A stretch of DNA of 64,000 bases, taken from NCBI RefSeq assembly GCF_029945705.1, contig NZ_JAQSDC010000054.1, positions 1 to 64,000 of the forward strand, read 5' to 3'. Made by a program: the position numbers and the translations under genes. Source of the DNA: Methylotenera sp. (lineage in GTDB: Bacteria > Pseudomonadota > Gammaproteobacteria > Burkholderiales > Methylophilaceae). The first letter of the stretch is position 1. Each line of letters begins with the position of its first letter. Positions 45,050 through 54,203 of the stretch are shown here, one piece after another. The notes under the pieces were generated by a model. It was not told the DNA's origin, searched no databases, and saw only the letters and a program-made list of their open reading frames with translations.

Positions 45050-45742
45050 TTAATCGTTTTTTTCTGACAATCTATAGCCTGCACCACGTACGGTTTGAAT
45101 TAAATCTTCATGACCTGAAAGTGAAAGCGCATTACGCAAGCGGCGAATATGTACATCGACTGTGCGATCTTCAACAAAAACGCGGTCGCCCCAAACTTTA
45201 TCTAAAAGCTGGCTGCGTGTGTGTACTCGTTCTGCATTCGTCATAAAGAAGTGTAATAGTCTAAATTCGGTTGGACCTAAGTCTATTGTTTTACTGTTAC
45301 CAGTGACGCGATGAGTGGTAGGGTCTAAGCGTAGGCCAGCCATTTCAATAGGGTCATCTGTCATTTGTGGTGCGCGGCGACGTAACACCGCTTTAATACG
45401 CGCATTTAATTCACGCGGGCTAAATGGTTTAGTCACGTAATCATCTGCGCCAACTTCTAAACCACGTACTTTGTCGTATTCATCGCCACGAGCCGTCAGC
45501 ATGATAATCGGGATAGTCTTTGTTAGGCTGTCTGATTTCAATAGGCGAGCAAACTCTAAGCCGTTCATGCCTGGTAGCATCCAATCCAACAGAATCAAAT
45601 CTGGAATAGTTTCGCGCATTAGGTTTTGTGCAATCTCTACACTTAATGCACGCATAGCATTGTGTCCCGCTTGAGTAATGTTTAGCGCGAGCAGTTCTTG
45701 AATCGCTGGTTCATCTTCCACAACTAATATATTGGCAGGCAT
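45050..45742 (-). CDS. phoB: Phosphate regulon response regulator
   Basis: A 230-residue OmpR-class regulator. The receiver domain has the phospho-acceptor D53 (LILLDWMLPGMNG) and the conserved Thr and Lys (MLTARGDEYDKVRGL, DDYVTKPFSPREL). The C-terminal winged-helix domain carries VDVHIRRLRNALSLSGHEDLIQTVRGAGYRL, typical of PhoB. GAGGAAG precedes the ATG. A Pho box at 45800-45817 suggests it controls its own gene. Its array-type sites also lie before olsB. Confidence 0.95.
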   Translation of the reverse strand: MPANILVVEDEPAIQELLALNITQAGHNAMRALSVEIAQNLMRETIPDLILLDWMLPGMNGLEFARLLKSDSLTKTIPIIMLTARGDEYDKVRGLEVGADDYVTKPFSPRELNARIKAVLRRRAPQMTDDPIEMAGLRLDPTTHRVTGNSKTIDLGPTEFRLLHFFMTNAERVHTRSQLLDKVWGDRVFVEDRTVDVHIRRLRNALSLSGHEDLIQTVRGAGYRLSEKND

Positions 45743-45799
45743 AGCTTCCTCTTGAATGTACTTTTTATTACTTTATTTTTGCCAGTTTATGATTTAAAT

Positions 45800-45817
45800 G
45801 TGACATATTCATGACAA
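45800..45817 (-). promoter_or_regulatory. Pho box upstream of phoB
   Basis: On the minus strand, TTGTCAT-GAAT-ATGTCAC: two 7-bp direct repeats with a 4-bp spacer, close to the PhoB consensus. It is 58 bp before the phoB ATG and about 9 bp before a weak CATAAA -10. Confidence 0.7.
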
Positions 45818-45951
45818 ATAATAAGTTTTAAAATCCGACAACAGTGCTTTTATCAAATTGCCACTTTTTAAATTGCCATTTTTTTTAATTTGTTACACTA
45901 TGTAACATAATGTAATTACGCAATCATAATACTTAAATATAAGAGGGTGGC

Positions 45952-47625
45952 ATGGCGAATTTTTTATCTAAAGAGCATATTACCGCAAATGCAAATTTTA
46001 ATCGCTGGCTAGTACCGCCAGCTGCATTGGCCGTACATTTATCCATTGGTATGGCGTATGGTTTTAGTGTGTTCTGGAAGCCATTGGGGAATGCGCTGAT
46101 GGGTGTGGATGGTAAGCCTCTAGCGGCTTGTGCGGCTGGAGCGACTAATTTATCTGAAAAGCTCTCAGGCACCGCAAGGGCTTTATTTGCGACAGATTGT
46201 AATTGGACACAGTTTGATTTAGGTTGGATGTTTACTTTGTTTTTTGTGTTGCTAGGTTGCTCGGCTGCGCTTTGGGGTGGCTGGTTAGAGCGTGAGGGGC
46301 CACGAAAAGCAGGTTTGGTCTCTATGGTCTTGTGGTGTGGTGGCTTGCTTATTTCTGCATATGGCGTTTACGCGCATCAGCTGTGGTTAATGTGGCTAGG
46401 CAGCGGTGTTATTGGTGGTATTGGACTTGGTTTAGGCTACATTTCACCTGTTTCAACTTTAATTAAATGGTTTCCTGATCGTCGTGGCATGGCCACTGGT
46501 ATGGCTATTATGGGTTTTGGTGGTGGCGCGATGATAGGCTCACCACTTGCCACTAAATTGATGGGTCATTTCGCAACACCAAACAGCCCTGGCGTTTGGC
46601 AGACATTCGTTGTTTTAGCGGCTATTTATTTCATATTTATGTTGTGGGGTTCTTTGAGCTATCGCGTGCCACCAACTGGCTGGAAACCTGCCAATTGGAC
46701 GCCGCCAGCAGCGCAAAATAATGTGATGATTTCCAATAAACATGTACACCTTAACAATGCCCACAAAACACCACAGTTTTGGTTGTTGTGGTTAGTGTTG
46801 TGCATGAATGTGTCTGCAGGTATCGGTATTATTGGCGCTGCTGCACCAATGCTACAAGAAACCTTTGGCGGAGCACTGATAGGTCAGCCAGATATTGGTT
46901 TCGCTGATATTAAAAAGGATGAAGCACTCACAGCTGCTGCGGCGGCAGTAGGGGCGGGTTTCGTTGGCTTGATTTCATTATTTAATATTTTTGGCCGTTT
47001 TGCTTGGGCTACTTCGTCAGATAAGTTAGGGCGTAAACGCACTTACTATATTTTCTTTGTATTAGGAACCCTAATGTATTGCGCTGCAACTTACGTAGCC
47101 GGTTTTAAGTCGCTAGCTTTGTTTGTGGGCGCTTTTTGTGTGATTGCCTCCATGTACGGCGGCGGTTTTTCTACCATACCCGCATACTTGGCAGATATGT
47201 TCGGCACCCAGTTTGTGGGTGCGATTCATGGGCGCTTACTGACAGCATGGTCTACAGCAGGTATCTTAGGGCCAGTCGTAGTGAATTATATGCATGACAC
47301 ACGCTTGGAGGCTAAAGTGCCGTTTGACCAAGTATATGCGCCAATATTTCTGGTGCTGGCAGGGTTGCTTGTGGTGGGCTTTATTGCGAATTTTTTAGTG
47401 ATACCAGTGGCAGAAAAATACTACATGACAGATGCAGAACTTGAAGCGGTAAGAAAATTGGCGCATGAAAAAGCTGATGCGTCAAATCCAGCTGGCTCGA
47501 TGAATAGTACCTCGCAATCAGTTAGCCATCCAATATTGGTCGTGCTTGCGTGGGCCTTGGTGTTGATTCCGATTAGTTATGGTGTTTGGAGTACCGTACA
47601 AAAGGCTTGGGGATTATTTCATTAA
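45952..47625 (+). CDS. OFA-family MFS transporter (oxalate/formate antiporter-like)
   Basis: A 557-residue MFS protein with 12 core TM segments plus a C-terminal segment. The OFA features are the opening RWLVPPAALAVHLSIGMAYGFSVFW, the GIGLGLGYISPVSTLIKWFPDRRGMATGMA motif and the second-half DKLGRKRTYY. An insert of about 40 residues after TM1 (containing CAAGATNLSEKL) makes it longer than OxlT. Members exchange small organic acids such as oxalate/formate or take up monocarboxylates; in a methylotroph a formate or C1-linked substrate is conceivable but not shown. It diverges from phoB across 209 bp. Confidence 0.88.
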   Translation: MANFLSKEHITANANFNRWLVPPAALAVHLSIGMAYGFSVFWKPLGNALMGVDGKPLAACAAGATNLSEKLSGTARALFATDCNWTQFDLGWMFTLFFVLLGCSAALWGGWLEREGPRKAGLVSMVLWCGGLLISAYGVYAHQLWLMWLGSGVIGGIGLGLGYISPVSTLIKWFPDRRGMATGMAIMGFGGGAMIGSPLATKLMGHFATPNSPGVWQTFVVLAAIYFIFMLWGSLSYRVPPTGWKPANWTPPAAQNNVMISNKHVHLNNAHKTPQFWLLWLVLCMNVSAGIGIIGAAAPMLQETFGGALIGQPDIGFADIKKDEALTAAAAAVGAGFVGLISLFNIFGRFAWATSSDKLGRKRTYYIFFVLGTLMYCAATYVAGFKSLALFVGAFCVIASMYGGGFSTIPAYLADMFGTQFVGAIHGRLLTAWSTAGILGPVVVNYMHDTRLEAKVPFDQVYAPIFLVLAGLLVVGFIANFLVIPVAEKYYMTDAELEAVRKLAHEKADASNPAGSMNSTSQSVSHPILVVLAWALVLIPISYGVWSTVQKAWGLFH

Positions 47626-47728
47626 ATCAGTTGTATAGCGCTTACCTCAGCATTTTACTAAATCATTAGTAGCGATATGCGGTAAAATACGGTTTTGTGA
47701 ATTGTGCGGTAGCGCTTAAGGATAAAAC

Positions 47729-48178
47729 GTGAGAGAAATTGAAAAAAACCTAGATGGAACAGGTCTGCAAATCGGTGTGGTGCTTTCCCGATTTAACAGT
47801 GATATTGGCGATGGTTTACTTAGTGCATGTACCGCTGAGTTGTTGAAGTTAGGCGTTGCAAGCGATGACATTACCATTGCAAGCGTGCCTGGCGCATTAG
47901 AAACACCATTGATTTTGCAGCACATGGCGATTAGCGAAAAATTTGACGCCTTAATTGCGCTAGGTGCAATTATTCGCGGTGAGACTTATCATTTTGAAGT
48001 GGTTTCTAATGAATCAGCACGCGGTATTTCAGAAGTACAATTTAACACAGGCGTTCCTGTAGCTAATGCCGTACTCACTACTGAAGACGATGATCAAGCG
48101 ATTGCACGTATGCACATTAAAGGTGCTGAAGCCGCACAAGTAGCCATTGAAATGGCTAATTTGGTTAGATCGCTATGA
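47729..48178 (+). CDS. ribH: 6,7-dimethyl-8-ribityllumazine synthase
   Basis: A 149-residue lumazine synthase, the penultimate step of riboflavin synthesis. The marks are [62 protein letters not shown] and the [17 protein letters not shown] block. The start is GTG with AAGGA upstream. It overlaps nusB by 4 bp, the common ribH-nusB pair. No FMN riboswitch is recognised in the 103 bp upstream. Confidence 0.96.
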   Translation: MREIEKNLDGTGLQIGVVLSRFNSDIGDGLLSACTAELLKLGVASDDITIASVPGALETPLILQHMAISEKFDALIALGAIIRGETYHFEVVSNESARGISEVQFNTGVPVANAVLTTEDDDQAIARMHIKGAEAAQVAIEMANLVRSL

Positions 48179-48702
48179 TGGCTGAGAATGACGTTTCATT
48201 AACTAGTTTAGTCGTAGAAACGGTAACTGATCAAAAAACTGCAGTAAAAAAGCCATCAGCTAAAAAAAAATCTGGTCAGAACCGTAGAAAATCACGCGAG
48301 CTGGTATTAAAAGCGGTTTATCGCGGTATGTTGAATCAGTCCGAAATGAGTGCAGTGTACCGTGATATGGCAGAAGATCCAGATTACGCCAAGGCCGATG
48401 AAGCTTATTTTAAACAGTTACTTGAAGCTGTTGGTGAACATACCGCTGAACTTGATGAAAAAATGGCCGCATTTATTGACCGCAAAGTCAGTGAGTTAAG
48501 CCCAATAGAACACGCCATTTTACAAATTTCTGGTTGTGAATTGATGTTCGATATGAGTATTCCATACCGAGTAGTGATTAATGAGGGCGTAGAGTTAGCC
48601 AAGATATATGGCGGGGTTGATGGTCATAAATATATCAACGGCGTGTTAGATAAATTGGCTGCAGATGTGCGTGCTTCAGAAGTTTTAAATAATAAGAGTT
48701 GA
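48175..48702 (+). CDS. nusB: Transcription antitermination protein NusB
   Basis: A 175-residue NusB with an N-terminal Lys-rich extension of about 35 residues. The helical core ([65 protein letters not shown]) is complete. NusB with NusE (S10) binds boxA in rRNA leaders to stop early termination. It is coupled to ribH by a 4-bp overlap; the longer N-terminus compared with about 140 residues in E. coli is a lineage feature. Confidence 0.95.
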   Translation: MMAENDVSLTSLVVETVTDQKTAVKKPSAKKKSGQNRRKSRELVLKAVYRGMLNQSEMSAVYRDMAEDPDYAKADEAYFKQLLEAVGEHTAELDEKMAAFIDRKVSELSPIEHAILQISGCELMFDMSIPYRVVINEGVELAKIYGGVDGHKYINGVLDKLAADVRASEVLNNKS

Positions 48703-48895
48703 TATTGCTACATTAAAACGTTTAGGCGATTAAATGATACGCACTAATCTTTGATGGCAGTTGATGATTAATGAGATGCTTATGCCCTTGAAGTTTCTGA
48801 CACCATTATGTTGTTAATCTTACAGCATAACGTTTGCGAAGAAGTGTTGAGGGGCATGGGTTCATGCTACGCCAGCATCGGGCTAGTCAGATAAG

Positions 48896-49720
48896 ATGAA
48901 TTTAAGTGGTGTGCTAGAAATTGTGCGTTTAACGGATGTTGGTTTGCAGCGTGACCATAACGAAGATGCCATTGCTAGTGATGACGCGATGGGTTTTGTC
49001 GTACTTGCTGATGGTATGGGTGGTTACAGAGCGGGCGAAGTAGCAAGCGAAATGGCGGTGCTCAGCATTACCGCTGAGTTGATGGAAGGGTTGGCAAATG
49101 AGCAGCCTGGAAAAGTTTATTCGGCATTAGGTAAGCAATCCCAGATGCAGTTGATTTTTGATGCAGTTAAAAGTGCTAATGAAGTCATTTATAATGTTTC
49201 TCAATCTCAGCCACAGTGTGCTGGCATGGGCACCACCCTGGTTGTTGGAGTTTTTACTAATAATAAATTGCTCGTTGGACATATTGGCGATTCACGCATG
49301 TATAGGCTACGCGACCAAGTATTAAGCCAAATAACGGTAGACCATTCATTATTGCAAGAGCAGATTAAATCAGGTCTTATTACGCCTGAACAAGCAAAAT
49401 ACTCCGTTAATAAAAATTTAGTCACACGTGCTTTGGGAATCGACCCAGAGGTAGAATTGGAACTGAATGAGTATGATGTTGAAGTAGGTGATGTATACCT
49501 AGCTTGTTCAGATGGTTTAAGTGATTTAGTAGATGATGACGTCATTGAGTCTGCGCTTAACAGGCTCATGCCAGATGTCAATGTTGCCGCACAAGCGTTA
49601 GTGCAGTTGGCAAATGAAAATGGCGGAAAAGATAATATTTCTGTCATACTTATTAAGGTAAAAGAGTCTTTTGAGTACACTAAGACTTGGCGCGATAACT
49701 TTTTTAGTTGGTTGAAATAG
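48896..49720 (+). CDS. PP2C-family protein serine/threonine phosphatase
   Basis: A 274-residue PPM/PP2C phosphatase (Stp1/PrpC type) with a full metal site. The motifs are GLQRDHNEDAI, VLADGMGGYRAGEVAS, CAGMGTTLVVGV, VGHIGDSRMYRLRD, CSDGLSDLVDDD and GGKDNISVILIKV. It removes phosphate from Ser/Thr of target proteins. No Ser/Thr kinase lies in the window. The next gene, 11 bp on, encodes FHA domains that read phospho-Thr, so they probably work in one pathway. Confidence 0.94.
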   Translation: MNLSGVLEIVRLTDVGLQRDHNEDAIASDDAMGFVVLADGMGGYRAGEVASEMAVLSITAELMEGLANEQPGKVYSALGKQSQMQLIFDAVKSANEVIYNVSQSQPQCAGMGTTLVVGVFTNNKLLVGHIGDSRMYRLRDQVLSQITVDHSLLQEQIKSGLITPEQAKYSVNKNLVTRALGIDPEVELELNEYDVEVGDVYLACSDGLSDLVDDDVIESALNRLMPDVNVAAQALVQLANENGGKDNISVILIKVKESFEYTKTWRDNFFSWLK

Positions 49721-49731
49721 CAGGGTGGATA

Positions 49732-50478
49732 ATGGCTAAGCTGATTTTTACTTTAGATGATAAGATTTTGAATGAATTTCAACTCGATAAAGAGCGCACT
49801 ACAATTGGTCGACGTCCAACGAATGACATTCATATCGACAATCTAGCTGTGAGCGGCGAGCATGCGGTGGTATTAAAGAAGAGTAATGACTTTTATATAG
49901 AAGATAAAGAGAGTACGAACGGTACTGAAGTGAATGACAAGTTGGTCAAAAGCTATTTGTTGAAGTCAGGAGATTTGATTTCATTCGGCAAGCATCAGTT
50001 GAAATTCATCAATGAGGCAAAGTTACAAAATCAAAGCACTAGTGATTCAGGTTTTGAGAAAACCGTGTTTTTTCGCCCAGCAGAATTAACTGAAATGATG
50101 AAAGCACAGGCTCAAGCGGAATATAAAGTAGAGGCCGGTCCTGCAGTCCCAGATTCAGTCATCTTAGAGAAACCGGCATTACTATTAGCTGAAAAACCTG
50201 CACCTGCGATGGCTGTTGGCAGAATACAAGTGTTAAATGGTTCTAGCGCAGGCCGCGAACTGATTCTTAATAAAGCACTCACCACCTTAGGCAAAACTGG
50301 CGTGCAGGTAGCCGTGATTACTAAACGTCCACAGGGTTACTTCGTTACGCATGTTGAAGGTAAAGTGTTCCCTCTCGTCAATGGACACTCTACCGGTTCG
50401 CAGGCATTCGAACTGAGCGATCATGATGTGATAGAGCTTGCAGGCGTGAAAATGGAGTTTTATTTAGACAAAATTTAG
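49732..50478 (+). CDS. FHA-domain protein
   Basis: A 248-residue protein with an N-terminal FHA domain (about 1-90). The phosphothreonine-binding core is TIGRRPTNDIHIDNLAVSGEHAVV, then ESTNGTEVND. A Pro/Ala-rich linker follows, then a second FHA-like fold (about 160-248, LNGSSAGRELILNKALTTLGKTG) that lacks a clear GR..H motif. It should recruit phosphorylated partners. The ATG at 49732 is chosen over an upstream in-frame start inside the phosphatase gene. It sits between PP2C and HD-GYP genes. Confidence 0.9.
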   Translation: MAKLIFTLDDKILNEFQLDKERTTIGRRPTNDIHIDNLAVSGEHAVVLKKSNDFYIEDKESTNGTEVNDKLVKSYLLKSGDLISFGKHQLKFINEAKLQNQSTSDSGFEKTVFFRPAELTEMMKAQAQAEYKVEAGPAVPDSVILEKPALLLAEKPAPAMAVGRIQVLNGSSAGRELILNKALTTLGKTGVQVAVITKRPQGYFVTHVEGKVFPLVNGHSTGSQAFELSDHDVIELAGVKMEFYLDKI

Positions 50479-50549
50479 TCTAAATTAATGAATATGCAAA
50501 TCAATATACACATCACCTTCATACCAAGTCACTTCATTGATTTACCAGC

Positions 50550-52181
50550 ATGATTGATCAACAGCACCCTTATTTATTAAAGCGACTTGAGCGCTTGAAC
50601 ACGATAGGTGTTGCGCTTTCGGCTGAGCGAGATAATAAACGTCTATTGGAAACGATATTGCTCGGCGCGCAGGAAATTACCAACGCAGATGGTGGAACGC
50701 TGTACACCATTACTGATGACAAGCATCTTAAATTTGAAATCATGCGCAATAAAACACTAGATCTTGCGATGGGTGGTACAACTGGCAAGGAAATTCCATT
50801 TTTACCCATCCCTTTGTACTTAGATGACGGTAGGCCGAATTTAACCACGGTGGCAGCCTATGCTACTGTGAATGATAAAACCGTCAATATTGAAAATGCG
50901 TATAGCGCTCAAAATTTCGACTTCACTGGTACGCGTAAATTTGATGAGAAAACAGGTTATCACTCGCAATCATTTTTAACGATTCCAATGAAAAATCACG
51001 AGTCAGAAGTCATAGGCGTACTTCAGCTCATTAATGCGATTGATATTGATACACAAGAGATTATTCCTTTTTCACAGGCTAATCAGAGCTTGGTTGAGTC
51101 ATTAGCATCACAAGCTGCGGTTGCGATGACCAACCAGAATTTGATTGAGGGCTTGAAAGGTTTATTTGAAGCTTTTATTGAATTGATGGCGGAAGCTATT
51201 GATCAAAAATCTCCCTACACTGGCGGACATTGCAGGCGTGTGCCAGAGCTTACTTTGATGTTAGCGCAAGCTGCAATTGATGCTAAAGAAGGGCCGCTTA
51301 AAGATTTTACGCTCAATGAAAAAGAGTTTTATGAGTTGAAGATTGCTGGTTGGTTGCATGACTGCGGTAAAGTTACCACGCCAGAATCTGTGATGGATAA
51401 ACCCACTAAGTTGTCTGGAATATTCGACCGCATTGATTTGGTTGATCAGCGGTTCGAGTTACTGAAAAAGCAAGCGGAGTGCGACATCCTGAAAAAACAG
51501 GTAGAAGCATTGAGAAACGGGCAGCTGCAAGATGTTGCAAAGTTAGACTCTCAGTTAATCGCGTTTAATCAGCAATGTGATGAAGACCTGCAGTTTTTAA
51601 GAAAGTCTAATTTCGGCAGCGAGTCTATGACGGATGAAGATCAGCAGCGAGTAGTTAACATTGCGGCCTATCAGTTAGTCGATGCAAATGGCAGCTCAAG
51701 GCCATTTTTGAGTGAAAATGAAGTTTATAACCTAAATATTACACGTGGTACGCTGACCAAAGAAGAGCGAGAGATTATTAATAATCATATCGTTGTCACC
51801 ATACACATGCTAGATTCATTACCCTACCCAAATGGCTTAAAACGCGTACCAGAATACGCCTGTGGCCATCATGAACGTATGGATGGTCGAGGTTACCCAA
51901 AAGGACTAACACGTGATCAAATGTCGGTTCCAGCACGTGTAATGGGTATTGCGGACATTTTTGAAGCGCTTACTTCAAAAGATAGACCATACAAGAAGAC
52001 TAAAACGCTATCAGAGTCATTAAATATTTTAGGCAAGATGAAAGTAGATCATCATATTGATCCCGATTTATTCGATATTTTCGTGCGTGAAAAAGTTTAC
52101 TTGAAATACGCCGAGCAGTTCTTAGAGCCTGAACAGATCGATGATGTTGATGAATCTAAGATTCCTGGTTATCAACCCTAA
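50550..52181 (+). CDS. GAF and HD-GYP domain protein, probable c-di-GMP phosphodiesterase
   Basis: A 543-residue protein with an N-terminal GAF domain (about 10-195) and a C-terminal HD-GYP domain. The metal-site motifs are HCRRVPEL, WLHDCGKVTTPE and GHHERMDGRGYPKGL, so the HD and GYP signatures are intact. A stretch of about 120 residues between the HD and the GYP part (DRIDLVDQRF...) is an insert relative to short HD-GYPs. It probably hydrolyses c-di-GMP in answer to a small ligand or redox signal read by GAF. It follows the FHA gene by 71 bp. Confidence 0.9.
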   Translation: MIDQQHPYLLKRLERLNTIGVALSAERDNKRLLETILLGAQEITNADGGTLYTITDDKHLKFEIMRNKTLDLAMGGTTGKEIPFLPIPLYLDDGRPNLTTVAAYATVNDKTVNIENAYSAQNFDFTGTRKFDEKTGYHSQSFLTIPMKNHESEVIGVLQLINAIDIDTQEIIPFSQANQSLVESLASQAAVAMTNQNLIEGLKGLFEAFIELMAEAIDQKSPYTGGHCRRVPELTLMLAQAAIDAKEGPLKDFTLNEKEFYELKIAGWLHDCGKVTTPESVMDKPTKLSGIFDRIDLVDQRFELLKKQAECDILKKQVEALRNGQLQDVAKLDSQLIAFNQQCDEDLQFLRKSNFGSESMTDEDQQRVVNIAAYQLVDANGSSRPFLSENEVYNLNITRGTLTKEEREIINNHIVVTIHMLDSLPYPNGLKRVPEYACGHHERMDGRGYPKGLTRDQMSVPARVMGIADIFEALTSKDRPYKKTKTLSESLNILGKMKVDHHIDPDLFDIFVREKVYLKYAEQFLEPEQIDDVDESKIPGYQP

Positions 52182-52194
52182 AAACGGCAATTGC

Positions 52195-52971
52195 TTATAG
52201 TGGCGATATTGCCTGACAGCCAAACTGATCGCAGCAAAGGTAGCTGCCTTGTTCGTACCAGTCGCCTAATACCCACCTTGTGATATTGTGACCGTCTAAT
52301 TGAATATGGTGTTGATTGGGTCGGTGTGTGTGGCCGTGGATTAGCAGCTCAGGATAGTGGAATGTTTTTAATACGTGGTCAACAGCTGCTTGATTAACGT
52401 CCATGATTTGCATGGATTTCTGTGATTTTTCATCCTCACTGCGCTTACGGATAGTTTCAATTTGGTCTTTTCTAACTTGTAACGGTAATCGCAGAAAATC
52501 TTCTTGCCATTTAGCTGCGCGAACTTGTAACCTGAATTTTTGGTATTCCACATCATCGGTGCATAAATCATCGCCATGACTGAGTAAAGTAGTTTTGCCG
52601 TGTAGATTGATGAGGCTCGGATCTGGCAGTAAAGTCATTCCCGCAGCATCGCAAAATACATTAGAAATTAGAAAGTCACGATTGCCATGCATCAAGTAAA
52701 GCTTAATGCCATCATCAGAGAGGCGCTTAAGTGCTGTGATTATAGGTTGATGATGGGGATCTTGAATATCATCGTCACCCGCCCAGTATTCAAACAAATC
52801 GCCTAGAATATAAAGAGCAACTGCCTTTGATGCAGTATTTTTTAGAAAATCTAAAAACGCCGCAGTAATATGCGGCCGACTGGCGCACAAATGCAGATCG
52901 GAGATAAATAGGCTGTGACCCATTAAGCTTTGGCTTAATTGATTGTCCGGTTTATCTCCGAGATTTTTCAT
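52195..52971 (-). CDS. lpxH: UDP-2,3-diacylglucosamine pyrophosphatase
   Basis: A 258-residue metallophosphatase of lipid A synthesis, cleaving UDP-2,3-diacylglucosamine to lipid X and UMP. The motifs are LFISDLHLCASRP, YILGDLFEYWAGDDD, LMHGNRDFLI, LLSHGDDLCTDD and LIHGHTHRPNQH. The start may be the ATG at 52971 or, giving the usual N-terminus, the ATG at 52923; neither has a good ribosome site. It is downstream of ppiB and convergent with the HD-GYP gene. Confidence 0.94.
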   Translation of the reverse strand: MKNLGDKPDNQLSQSLMGHSLFISDLHLCASRPHITAAFLDFLKNTASKAVALYILGDLFEYWAGDDDIQDPHHQPIITALKRLSDDGIKLYLMHGNRDFLISNVFCDAAGMTLLPDPSLINLHGKTTLLSHGDDLCTDDVEYQKFRLQVRAAKWQEDFLRLPLQVRKDQIETIRKRSEDEKSQKSMQIMDVNQAAVDHVLKTFHYPELLIHGHTHRPNQHHIQLDGHNITRWVLGDWYEQGSYLCCDQFGCQAISPL

Positions 52972-53024
52972 GCTAAACAGCGTAATCCAATATCATTCTA
53001 GACTACAGCGTAACGTCACACGTT

Positions 53025-53516
53025 TTAGCAACGTGTCGCTTTTTCAATGATGACATTCTCTACCGGCACATCTTGATGGCCTTTTTTGCTGCCGGTTTTC
53101 ACTTTTTTGATTTTATCAACAACATCCATACCTGCTGTCACTTTACCGAAAACGCAGTAACCCCAGCCGCTGCTGGTAGGTGCAGAATGGTTAAGGAAGT
53201 CATTGTTACCAGCGTTAATAAAGAATTGATTGCTGGCTGAATGTGGCGCAGAGGTACGAGCCATCGCAATAGTGTATTGATCATTTACTAGGCCATTGTC
53301 TGCTTCATTCTTAATTTCGTCTGCAGATTCTTTTTGGCTCATAGATGTATCAAAACCGCCGCCCTGAATCATGAAGCCATCAATTACACGGTGAAAAATC
53401 GTGCCATCATAAAAACCGTTATCTACATATTGCAAAAAATTTGCTACGGTAATTGGTGCTTTTTCTGCATCGAGTTCTAAAGTAATTTCGCCAAAGTTTG
53501 TAAGTAGTTTAACCAC
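53025..53516 (-). CDS. ppiB: Cytoplasmic cyclophilin-type peptidyl-prolyl isomerase
   Basis: A 163-residue cyclophilin without a signal peptide. The active-site stretch is [15 protein letters not shown], with [20 protein letters not shown] and [15 protein letters not shown]. It catalyses proline isomerisation in cytosolic proteins. It is the second of two cyclophilin genes in tandem, 44 bp after ppiA, and the two are clearly paralogues. Confidence 0.95.
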   Translation of the reverse strand: MVKLLTNFGEITLELDAEKAPITVANFLQYVDNGFYDGTIFHRVIDGFMIQGGGFDTSMSQKESADEIKNEADNGLVNDQYTIAMARTSAPHSASNQFFINAGNNDFLNHSAPTSSGWGYCVFGKVTAGMDVVDKIKKVKTGSKKGHQDVPVENVIIEKATRC

Positions 53517-53560
53517 AAAATATCCTTAATGTTAAAAGTGTAAATAAAGCCCTTAAAGGC

Positions 53561-54154
53561 CTAGTTGTTAGTTGCGTTGGTGTTGAGTTTCACTTGGTGT
53601 ATCAATATTGCTGATTTCGGAACGTCATAATATGGCCCAACGTTTATCGTTGGAGTAATGCCAATTTCACGCACAACATCCATGCCTTTTAATACACGAC
53701 CAAATACGCAATATCCGATAAGCTCTGGGTCTGGGCCTTGATAGTTGAGCGGAACATTATTTTCAACATTGATAAAAAATTGAGCTGTTGCAGAATCTGG
53801 GTCACTGGTTCTTGCCATGGCAATCGTACCAATTTCATTTTGTAGCCCGTTAGCTGCCTCATTGCTAATAGGCGCGAGTGTTTGTTTTTCAGACATGTCG
53901 GCATTAAAACCACCGCCTTGTATCATAAAGTGATTAATGACACGGTGAAAAATAGTCTCTTTATAGAAACCAGAGTTAACATATTTCAAGAAGTTGGCGA
54001 CCGTTTTTGGCGCCTTTTCAGGATAAAGCTCAACAACAAAATTACCGCGATTCGTTTCAAATGTGACTTGAGGGTTTGCGGCTAGTGCAGACCCGCTAAG
54101 CAGAGCAAGGGTAGAAGAAACTGCAAGTATGGCAACAGCATAAAATTTACGCAT
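53561..54154 (-). CDS. ppiA: Periplasmic cyclophilin-type peptidyl-prolyl isomerase
   Basis: A 197-residue cyclophilin with a signal peptide (residues 1-25, ending ALA). The core shows [35 protein letters not shown] and GYCVFGRVLKGMDVV. It acts on exported proteins. It is followed by ppiB and preceded by the L,D-transpeptidase gene 49 bp upstream. Confidence 0.95.
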   Translation of the reverse strand: MRKFYAVAILAVSSTLALLSGSALAANPQVTFETNRGNFVVELYPEKAPKTVANFLKYVNSGFYKETIFHRVINHFMIQGGGFNADMSEKQTLAPISNEAANGLQNEIGTIAMARTSDPDSATAQFFINVENNVPLNYQGPDPELIGYCVFGRVLKGMDVVREIGITPTINVGPYYDVPKSAILIHQVKLNTNATNN

Positions 54155-54203
54155 AGACTTCCTGAGGGTTAAAGCAAACGTTATGGTGACTTAAGATGGC
54201 AAC

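Noticed and set aside
47626-47728. An FMN riboswitch before ribH
   Set aside because: The gap is only 103 bp and none of the conserved FMN-element strings is seen.
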